The notes under the pieces: model-generated
Told to the model about the DNA's origin: nothing
The model's input: only the letters and a program-made list of their open reading frames with translations
The model's database searches: none
Shown: positions 39,875-47,847 of the stretch, piece after piece
Layout: each line of letters opens with the position of its first letter
How positions within the stretch are numbered: the first letter of the stretch is position 1
NCBI GenBank assembly: GCA_964396895.1
Contig: CAYNGJ010000008.1
Location: 62,001 to 126,000, forward strand
Source: UBA2334 sp964396895
GTDB taxonomy: Bacteria > Pseudomonadota > Gammaproteobacteria > Burkholderiales > Burkholderiaceae_C
DNA: 64,000 nucleotides
Reading direction: 5' to 3'
Position numbers and translations under genes: made by a program

Positions 39875-41980
39875 ATGTCCAAAGCACCTGCTGCCCCCAC
39901 CGTTGCCCCTGCCGTGGCAAACCCATCACACGACATGGCCAACGCCATCCGCGCCCTGGCCATGGACGCGGTGCAAGCCGCCAATTCGGGCCATCCTGGT
40001 GCGCCCATGGGCATGGCCGACATGGCCGTGGCCTTGTGGGGCCGCCACCTGCGCCACAACCCCACCAACCCCGACTGGGCCAACCGCGACCGCTTTGTGC
40101 TGTCCAACGGCCACGGCTCCATGCTCATCTACGCGCTGTTGCACCTCACGGGCTACAAGCTGCCCATGGAAGAACTCAAAAACTTCCGCAAGCTGCACAG
40201 CAAAACCGCCGGTCACCCCGAAGTGGGCGTGACCCCTGGCGTGGAAACCACCACCGGCCCGCTGGGCCAGGGCATCACCAACGCCGTGGGCTTTGCGCTG
40301 GCTGAAAAGCTGCTGGCCGCCGAGTTCAACCGCGAGCAGGCCATCGTCGATCACCACACCTATGTGTTCATGGGTGACGGCTGCCTGATGGAGGGCATCA
40401 GCCACGAAGCCGCCGCACTGGCCGGTGCCTGGAAATTGAACAAACTGATCACCCTGTACGACGACAACGGCATCAGCATCGACGGCCAGGTGGCCCCCTG
40501 GTTTGTGGACGACACCGCTGCCCGCTTCCGCGCCTACCAGTGGAATGTCATCGGCCCGGTGGACGGTCACGATGCCGACGCGGTGGATGCCGCCATCGCC
40601 CAGGCCAAAACCAGCGCGGACAAACCCACCCTCATCATCTGCAAAACCCACATCGGCAAAGGCAGCCCCAACCGCGCCAACACCGCCAAGGCCCACGGCG
40701 AACCGCTGGGCGCTGAAGAAATCAAGCTCACCCGCGAAGCGCTGAACTGGCCGCACGCCCCCTTCACCATCCCCAAGCCCGTCATGGCCGCCTGGGATGC
40801 CAAAGCCGCTGGCAAGGCCGCCGAAGCCGCCTGGAAAGACACCTTCGCCGCCTACAAAAAGGCCCACCCCAAGCTGGCCAAAGAGTTTGTGCGCCGCATG
40901 GCGGGCGAGCTGCCCGCCGACTTCCAGCAAACCGTGCTCGATGCCGTGGTGGCCGCCCACACCAAGGCCGAAACCGTGGCCAGCCGCAAGGCCAGCCAGC
41001 TGGCGCTGGAAGCCTTCACCGCCGCGCTGCCTGAGCTGCTGGGTGGCTCGGCTGACCTGACCGGCTCCAACCTCACCAACACCAAGAGCACCCCCAACCT
41101 GCGCGTGGACGCGGCCGGTGCCGTGGTCCAGACCGCCGATGCGAACGGGCACATGGTGGGTGGCCGCCACATCAACTACGGCGTGCGCGAGTTCGGCATG
41201 GCCGCCATCATGAACGGCGTGGCACTGCACGGTGGCTTCATTCCCTACGGTGGCACCTTCCTCACGTTCTCCGACTACAGCCGCAACGCCATCCGCATGG
41301 CCGCGCTCATGAAGCAGCGCGTGGTGCATGTCTTCACCCACGACTCCATTGGCCTGGGCGAAGACGGCCCCACCCACCAGAGCATTGAGCACGCGGCCAG
41401 CCTGCGCCTCATTCCCAACCTGGACGTGTGGCGCCCCGCCGACACCGCAGAAACCACCGTGGCTTGGGCCGTGGCCCTGCAAAACACCGACCGGCCCACC
41501 GCGCTGCTGCTCAGCCGCCAGAACCTGCCCTATGCGCCGAAAGGCGACAGCGAACTGGCCCCCGAAGCTTGCGGGCTGGAGAGTATCAGCAAAGGCGCAT
41601 ACGTGCTGGCCGAACCGTCCGAAGTGGGCCTGAAGAAGAAGGCCAAGGCCGTGATCATCGCCACCGGCTCTGAAGTGCAACTCGCGCTCAAGGCCCAGGC
41701 TTTGCTGGCCGAGCACAAGGTGCCAGTGCGCGTGGTCTCCATGCCCAGCACCACCACCTTTGACCGCCAGAGCGTGGACTACAAAAAAGCCGTGCTGCCC
41801 AAGGGCCTGCCCCGCATCGCGGTGGAAATGGGCAGCACCGACGGCTGGTGGAAATACGGTTGTGCCGCCGTGGTGGGCATTGACACCTACGGCGAGTCGG
41901 CCCCCGCGCCGGTGTTGTTCGAGCACTTCGGCTTCACCCCCGAGAACCTGGCCCAGACCGTGCTGGTGGCGCTGGGTTGA
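39875..41980 (+). CDS. tkt: Transketolase
   Basis: The 701-residue protein has the full transketolase layout. It has the N-terminal thiamine-diphosphate domain with NSGHPGAPMGMADMA, GHGSMLIYALLH and GDGCLMEGISHEAA, the middle Pyr domain with FIPYGGTFLTFSDY, and a C-terminal domain. It transfers two-carbon ketol units between sugar phosphates in the pentose phosphate pathway or Calvin cycle. The start is placed at MSKAPAAP after an unconserved upstream frame. The gap gene lies downstream with one unrelated secreted-protein gene between; tkt followed by gap is a common order in this group. Confidence 0.95.
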   Translation: MSKAPAAPTVAPAVANPSHDMANAIRALAMDAVQAANSGHPGAPMGMADMAVALWGRHLRHNPTNPDWANRDRFVLSNGHGSMLIYALLHLTGYKLPMEELKNFRKLHSKTAGHPEVGVTPGVETTTGPLGQGITNAVGFALAEKLLAAEFNREQAIVDHHTYVFMGDGCLMEGISHEAAALAGAWKLNKLITLYDDNGISIDGQVAPWFVDDTAARFRAYQWNVIGPVDGHDADAVDAAIAQAKTSADKPTLIICKTHIGKGSPNRANTAKAHGEPLGAEEIKLTREALNWPHAPFTIPKPVMAAWDAKAAGKAAEAAWKDTFAAYKKAHPKLAKEFVRRMAGELPADFQQTVLDAVVAAHTKAETVASRKASQLALEAFTAALPELLGGSADLTGSNLTNTKSTPNLRVDAAGAVVQTADANGHMVGGRHINYGVREFGMAAIMNGVALHGGFIPYGGTFLTFSDYSRNAIRMAALMKQRVVHVFTHDSIGLGEDGPTHQSIEHAASLRLIPNLDVWRPADTAETTVAWAVALQNTDRPTALLLSRQNLPYAPKGDSELAPEACGLESISKGAYVLAEPSEVGLKKKAKAVIIATGSEVQLALKAQALLAEHKVPVRVVSMPSTTTFDRQSVDYKKAVLPKGLPRIAVEMGSTDGWWKYGCAAVVGIDTYGESAPAPVLFEHFGFTPENLAQTVLVALG

Positions 41981-42038
41981 ATTCGGTCAGATAGGGCCTT
42001 TGCACATTCTTTTGTCAAATTCAGATGGAGGCGTCACC

Positions 42039-42758
42039 ATGAAACTTTTTCAAGATCGCGCTTTGTTAATGGCGGGGATGATGTGGTTTGGCCTGTCTGT
42101 GGCGCACGCGCAATTGGTGGTGACTGATCCTCCACAAGGGCATCATTTTGGAAAAATACCCATGGGGGCTACCTACGCCACGCAGTACTTTTCTGTGTTC
42201 AACCAAGGGTCCGTTCCCACGGTGATTGGACAAGTGGGTGTGGTTGAAGTGGCAACCTGTCTGGCTTTGGAGGGGTGCCCAGCCGTGGCTCCCGGGGATT
42301 TTCTAGTCCACCAGCATTCGGATGATTGCAGCAACCGCATCCTGGTGTCAGGGGCAGGTTGCTCGACGTTGGTTGCATTTGTGCCCCAAAGTCCAGGTGC
42401 CAAAGTGGCCCAATTGACGTTTCCGGTGGTGGGTGGGGGGCAGGCCACGGCAATGCTGAGTGGCACGGGCACCACCCAGCCGACCGACTGTGTGCTGGAT
42501 TGGGCGGAGCGTGTGTTACCCGAGTTGTTGACACATCCCACCTCCACACTGGTCGTTGGATCGTATTTTGCGCGTTGCTATCAGGGCGGAGCGCTGTGTG
42601 TGGGATCGGATGCGGTGTTTCCATCGTTTGCGCCGTCCAGCGTGTACCTCTATCAAGGGGGGCAGCTGACTCGATATGGGTTCTTGAGTGATCTGGCCAG
42701 TTTGGCCACACAGACACCACCGTCCACCCTTCGGTGTGACCAGGTGACTGACAGATGA
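42039..42758 (+). CDS. Secreted protein with choice-of-anchor-D-like domain
   Basis: The 239-residue protein has a signal peptide (MAGMMWFGLSVAHAQ). An Ig-like domain of the ASPM/SPD-2/Hydin or choice-of-anchor-D kind comes next (FGKIPMGATYATQYFSVFNQG, then CSTLVAFVPQSPGAKVAQL and MLSGTG). The final 75 residues start DCVLDWAERVLPEL and end SVYLYQGGQLTRYGFLSDL; I have seen similar tails in other betaproteobacterial exported proteins, function unknown. GATGGAGG is a good ribosome-binding site. Base composition is lower in GC than the flanking tkt and gap genes, which suggests later insertion between them. Confidence 0.7.
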   Translation: MKLFQDRALLMAGMMWFGLSVAHAQLVVTDPPQGHHFGKIPMGATYATQYFSVFNQGSVPTVIGQVGVVEVATCLALEGCPAVAPGDFLVHQHSDDCSNRILVSGAGCSTLVAFVPQSPGAKVAQLTFPVVGGGQATAMLSGTGTTQPTDCVLDWAERVLPELLTHPTSTLVVGSYFARCYQGGALCVGSDAVFPSFAPSSVYLYQGGQLTRYGFLSDLASLATQTPPSTLRCDQVTDR

Positions 42759-42779
42759 TTTTTTTTTACAGGAGAAAAC

Positions 42780-43781
<1,002 letters not shown>

Positions 43782-43826
43782 TTTTTCCGCCCAGTTGGTG
43801 GCGTGGCTGGCCTGCCATGCCACTGC

Positions 43827-43866
43827 AACGGTCCATGCTACAAACTGGCATGGACCGTTTTTTTTT
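43827..43866 (+). terminator. Rho-independent terminator of gap
   Basis: AACGGTCCATGC and GCATGGACCGTT form a perfect 12-base stem with a nine-base loop, followed by about nine T. The right arm contains the ATG used as the likely start of the next gene. Confidence 0.92.
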
Positions 43867-45610
43867 GCTCCCTCTCCCCGGCTCACGCCGTTCAGTTGCA
43901 CCCCGTGGTGGTGCCGTGCCCTGGTGGCTGGGGTGGGTGCTGTCGACGCTCGTCGGTGTCGCACAGGCGGCGCCATTGGCCGCGCATGGCCTGGTGGTCC
44001 AGCTACGGCCGGGTGCGGTGGCGGACGATGTGGTGAGCGCAGCGCCGGTGGTGCTGACCGAGTCACGTCAGGCCCAGCGCGAGCAGGCGCTGGCGATGTG
44101 GCAGCGCAGGCACGGCCGGCAAGTGGCGCATTTGCAGGCCCTGAGCCAGGCCGCTGGTGTCCGGGTGAAGTCCATGGGCTCGGCCGGGTCGGCCCTCCGG
44201 CTCGATGTGGACGCACAGGACGACGCAGCCTTGAATGCCACCATGCGTCGCCTGCGCCTGCACCCGGACGTGCTCAGCGTGGAACCCAATGTGCGCATGA
44301 AACGCACCCAAGCCACCACGTTGCCCAATGACCCATTGTTTCCGCAGCAGTGGCACCTGCAATCGGCAGTGGCGTATCCAGGGGCCACCAATTGGCCTGC
44401 GGCATGGTCGCGCATGGCCAACACCCATGCGTCCGTCACGGTGGCGGTGGTGGATTCAGGCGTGCGTTTTGACCACCCCGACCTGGCCGGTAGGCTGTGG
44501 CCAGGGTACGACTTTGCCAGCGAGGTGGACTTTGCCAACGACGGCGATGGCCGCGATGCCGATGCCAGTGACCCGGGCGACTGGGTCACTGCAGCTGAGA
44601 CGGCCACTGCACTGTTCAGTGGTTGCGAGGTGGAAGACAGCTCTTGGCACGGCACAGCCATTGCTGGTCTGATGGCGGCAGTCGCCAACAACAACGAGGG
44701 GGTGGCCGGTCTGTATGCGGGCGCCCAAGTGTTGCCTGTGCGCGTGGCTGGCAAATGCGGCGCGGTGCTCAGCGACTTGCTCGACGGCCTGCGCTGGGCC
44801 GCAGGCCTGCCCGTGGCGGGGGTGCCCACCAACCCGCACCCAGCCCGCGTCATCAGCCTGAGTTTTGGGGGCAGCGGTGCCTGCAGCACCGCCTACCAGA
44901 CCACAGTGAATGAACTCAACGCTGCTGGTGCATTGCTGGTGGTGGCTGCGGGCAATTCGGATGGACCGCTGACGCGCCCAGCCGACTGTGAGGGCGTAGT
45001 GGCGGTCACGGGCGCGCGGGGGGACGGGGCCAAGGCCAGCTATGCCAACTTGGGCACCCAGGTGGCGCTCACGGCGCCGGGCGGTTCCGCCTTGTCGGGC
45101 GCTGCCGATGCGGGTTTGGCCAGCACCTACAACAGCGGGCGGCGTGGACCGCAGTCATCTGTCTACGGTGTGGGCGCTGGCACCAGCTTTTCCGCCCCAC
45201 TGGTGGCGGGGGTGGCGGCCTGGATGTTGGGCGCACGGGCAGACCTCTCCCCAGCGCTGACGCCGCCCGAGTTGATCAGCCTGTTGAAAGGCAGCACCCG
45301 GCCACACACCGTGGTGTCCACCTTGCCCCAGTGCCAAAACACCGCCATCGGCCAGGGCGCCTGCCAGTGCACCACACAGACTTGCGGCACCGGACTGTTG
45401 GATGCCGATCGGGCAATGGCGGCTGCACTGGCGTTCGTGCGGGCCGCCACGCCCATCACTGCGCCTGTTCCGGTGCCTGAGCCAGCCCCTGCACCGACTG
45501 AGGCCAGTGGTGGCGGTGGTGCCATCGGCCTGTGGTGGGGCGCTGCCTTGTGGCTTTGGGTGGTCGGTGTTGGCCTGGCGAGTCGGCGGCGCTTTCAAGG
45601 GCAGGTCTGA
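43850..45610 (+). CDS. Subtilisin-like serine peptidase (S8) with C-terminal sorting tail
   Basis: The product has about 586 residues. A signal-like helix (WWLGWVLSTLVGVAQAA) and a prodomain are followed by an S8 catalytic domain. The triad is Asp in VAVVDSGVRFDHPDL (about residue 203), His in SSWHGTAIAGLMAA (about 266) and Ser in GTSFSAPLVAGVAAW (about 448). The end is a Pro/Ala linker, GGGGA, a hydrophobic helix and ASRRRF, which resembles the GlyGly-CTERM tails processed by rhombosortase. The ATG at 43850 lies inside the gap terminator; a GTG near 43901 just before the signal helix is an alternative start. The last 16 bases overlap the convergent SPOR gene. Confidence 0.88.
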   Translation: MDRFFLLPLPGSRRSVAPRGGAVPWWLGWVLSTLVGVAQAAPLAAHGLVVQLRPGAVADDVVSAAPVVLTESRQAQREQALAMWQRRHGRQVAHLQALSQAAGVRVKSMGSAGSALRLDVDAQDDAALNATMRRLRLHPDVLSVEPNVRMKRTQATTLPNDPLFPQQWHLQSAVAYPGATNWPAAWSRMANTHASVTVAVVDSGVRFDHPDLAGRLWPGYDFASEVDFANDGDGRDADASDPGDWVTAAETATALFSGCEVEDSSWHGTAIAGLMAAVANNNEGVAGLYAGAQVLPVRVAGKCGAVLSDLLDGLRWAAGLPVAGVPTNPHPARVISLSFGGSGACSTAYQTTVNELNAAGALLVVAAGNSDGPLTRPADCEGVVAVTGARGDGAKASYANLGTQVALTAPGGSALSGAADAGLASTYNSGRRGPQSSVYGVGAGTSFSAPLVAGVAAWMLGARADLSPALTPPELISLLKGSTRPHTVVSTLPQCQNTAIGQGACQCTTQTCGTGLLDADRAMAAALAFVRAATPITAPVPVPEPAPAPTEASGGGGAIGLWWGAALWLWVVGVGLASRRRFQGQV

Positions 45611-46344
45611 AAGGTCTTGCCAGACCAGGGGTCGCCTGTGGCGTTGGCCACGGTTTTCGTGGCCGTGGCTTTTTGCTCAGCCGTGGCCCGGGGCACGCGC
45701 GCCATGTACAGCGTGGTTTCTGGTCGTTCCACCGCCACTTTGGCGCCTCTGACGCCCGCCCGGGTGACATCGCGCAGGGCTTGCTGCGCCGCCGCTTCGG
45801 TGGAATAGGTGCCCAGCGCCAGCCCGGGTTGCAGGGTAGGGTTGCTCACGTCCCGAAACTCCACCCGCAACTGGCGCAACTCGGCGCGGCGGGCCGCCAC
45901 AGCGTCGGCGTTGGCCAGCTTGCCGCTGTAGACGATCCAGCGGGCGGGTTGCACGCTGGTCTCCAGTGCCCAACTGTTGACCGGTAAGGCCTCGTCCAGC
46001 AGGGGTTTCAGGCGGGCCATTTGCTTGTCGTTCAGCACGCCCATTTGCAGGCAAACCGTGGGTTCATTGGGGGCTGTCGTCGGGGCCGGTTCTTCCGGTG
46101 CCACGGCGGTCACTTCACCTGTGGGGGGGGCGGTGGGCGTGGTGGCTGTGTCGGAGGTGGACGCGGTGGTGCTTGCGCTGTCGGTCAGCACCAGCCGCTC
46201 GGGCTGAAGCTGCTGCTGCAGCCGGTGCGGTTCGCTGGGCGAAGGGGGCGCAGCCCAGGGGCCCAAGTTTGCCAGCCAGCCCTGGCACCAGGCCAGATAC
46301 ATGGCGTTGGCCAGCACCAGCAGCAGCACGAGGTGTCTCAGCAT
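45595..46344 (-). CDS. SPOR-domain inner-membrane protein
   Basis: The 249-residue protein has an N-terminal membrane helix (HLVLLLVLANAMYLAWC), a Thr/Ala/Pro-rich periplasmic linker with acidic residues, and a C-terminal part (RVEFRDVSNPTLQPGLALGTYSTEAAAQQAL) like SPOR domains. Those bind glycan strands stripped of stem peptides at division sites. It overlaps the end of birA by seven bases. In related genomes a type III pantothenate kinase gene (coaX) often lies between birA and such a gene; it is absent here. Confidence 0.78.
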   Translation of the reverse strand: MLRHLVLLLVLANAMYLAWCQGWLANLGPWAAPPSPSEPHRLQQQLQPERLVLTDSASTTASTSDTATTPTAPPTGEVTAVAPEEPAPTTAPNEPTVCLQMGVLNDKQMARLKPLLDEALPVNSWALETSVQPARWIVYSGKLANADAVAARRAELRQLRVEFRDVSNPTLQPGLALGTYSTEAAAQQALRDVTRAGVRGAKVAVERPETTLYMARVPRATAEQKATATKTVANATGDPWSGKTFQTCP

Positions 46345-47237
46345 GGCTCAGCGCCTCTTGTGGCAGGCGGTTGTGGGCGAACGCTCACTTCGTTGCTGCT
46401 GACCGTGCGCATGCCTTGTGCGGTCAGTACCAGCAGGGCGCCATCGTCGTCCACGCCACAGCCCGTCCCGCTCGTGCCATCTGACAAGGTCAGGACTTGG
46501 CCGTGCAGCGCATCGCGTTGGACAAAGCGCTGCGCGAAGGCCGAGAACCCCAGGGACTCGAAGGCCAGCAAGTCGTTCAGCAAAGCGGGGGCCACGGCTT
46601 GCCACACGTCGGCGGTGTCCAGTGTGTGTGTGTGTGCCGCCAACCCGGTGGGGGTGACCCCGCCGGGTGCCAAGGCCGCAGGCTCCGGCGGGACCACGTT
46701 GATGCCCACGCCCACCACCACAAAGGGGTGGGTGCCCACATGGGCTGTTTCCACCAGAATACCGGCCAGCTTGGCGCCGTTCAGCCACAGGTCATTGGGC
46801 CATTTGAGTGTCAGCTGGGGTCGCTGGTTGGCGGGCAGCAGCGTGGCCAGGGACTCGGCCAGACTCACACCCACCGCCAGCGACAGGCCCGCCCAATGCG
46901 TGGGACGCAATGGCAAGCCCAGCGAAAACGTGAGGCTGTGCCCGGGTTGACTGACCCAGGCTTTGCCCATGCGGCCCCGGCCGGCCGTCTGGTCCACCGC
47001 CACCAGCAGCACGGGGTCTGTGTGGCCGGCTCGGGCGCGGCGCATCAATTCGGTGTTGGATGAGTCAATGCTGGCCAGCACCTCAATGCTCAGGCCGGTG
47101 GGTACCGGGTGCAGGCCTTCTCCGCCAAGGGCGTTGGGCGCGTGGGCCTCCCAGGCGGCGTGCAGCGTGGGCCACAGCCGCTCAGCGGCGGTGTTCAGGC
47201 GGGCCAGGGTGTGGGCCTGGGCGGTGTTGGTGCTCAT
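46338..47237 (-). CDS. birA: Biotin-[acetyl-CoA-carboxylase] ligase
   Basis: The 299-residue protein has the biotin ligase catalytic motifs SSNTELMRRARAG, GRGRMGKAWVSQPG and KWPNDLWLNGAKLAGILVE, and a C-terminal domain beginning GQVLTLSDGTSGTG. The N-terminal DNA-binding helix-turn-helix of E. coli BirA is missing, so it is the monofunctional class. It makes biotinyl-AMP and attaches biotin to the carrier protein of acetyl-CoA carboxylase. Its start overlaps the stop of the SET-domain gene (ATGA). Confidence 0.93.
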   Translation of the reverse strand: MSTNTAQAHTLARLNTAAERLWPTLHAAWEAHAPNALGGEGLHPVPTGLSIEVLASIDSSNTELMRRARAGHTDPVLLVAVDQTAGRGRMGKAWVSQPGHSLTFSLGLPLRPTHWAGLSLAVGVSLAESLATLLPANQRPQLTLKWPNDLWLNGAKLAGILVETAHVGTHPFVVVGVGINVVPPEPAALAPGGVTPTGLAAHTHTLDTADVWQAVAPALLNDLLAFESLGFSAFAQRFVQRDALHGQVLTLSDGTSGTGCGVDDDGALLVLTAQGMRTVSSNEVSVRPQPPATRGAEPC

Positions 47238-47782
47238 GCGCGGGCGCGACGTCGTGGTGGTTTGGTGGGCTTGGCCGGTGGCGCGGTCAGCATGGTGCCC
47301 CGGCAGGGCGGTTGGCCACACCAGCAGGCGTAGTCGACCCGCAGCGCGGGGGTCAGGGGCTCGTCAATCACCAGGCCGTAGTCGTAAAACAACTCCTCGC
47401 CCACGGCGATGTCGCGCAGCGCATGAATGAACACCCGTCGCCCCTCTTGGCGAGCCTCACAGTTGGGCGCGCAGCTGTGGTTGATCCAACGGGCGCTGTT
47501 GCCGTTCACCTTGGCGTCGATGACGTGCTGCTCGTCGATGTGAAAGTAAAACGTGTGGTGGGGGTTGGCGGGGTCGTGCGGGTGCCGCCGCAGTGCCGCT
47601 TCCCAAGTGATGGTCTCCCCCGTGTACTCGATCAGCCGCTCGCCCGCGGCGATGGGGGTGGTGGCAAACACCCCTTTGCCATGGACGCCCGAGCGGCGCA
47701 CCTGAATGCGCCTGGGGGCGGGACGTTGGGTGGCGGTGGGGGTTGGCAAAACCGGGCACATTTTTTGGTAAGGTTTATCCAT
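47234..47782 (-). CDS. SET-domain protein, putative lysine methyltransferase
   Basis: The product (about 182 residues) is almost only a SET domain. GVHGKGVFATTPIAAGERLIEY opens it, the SAM-site knot has ARWINHSCAPNCEA and GEELFYDYG, and a post-SET-like cysteine cluster CWCGQPPCRGTM follows. The catalytic Tyr of FYDYG is kept. Bacterial SET proteins methylate lysines on own or host proteins; the target here is unknown. The tail is very basic (KPTKPPRRRARA), suggesting nucleic acid binding. Starts at 47794, 47782 or 47761 are possible. It begins a coupled three-gene unit with birA and the SPOR gene. Confidence 0.85.
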   Translation of the reverse strand: MDKPYQKMCPVLPTPTATQRPAPRRIQVRRSGVHGKGVFATTPIAAGERLIEYTGETITWEAALRRHPHDPANPHHTFYFHIDEQHVIDAKVNGNSARWINHSCAPNCEARQEGRRVFIHALRDIAVGEELFYDYGLVIDEPLTPALRVDYACWCGQPPCRGTMLTAPPAKPTKPPRRRARA

Positions 47783-47847
47783 GCATGTGCGCACCTGCGC
47801 ATGCCCATGAGCGCGCCTGTGCGCGCACGAGAAGTCGGATTGTAGTA

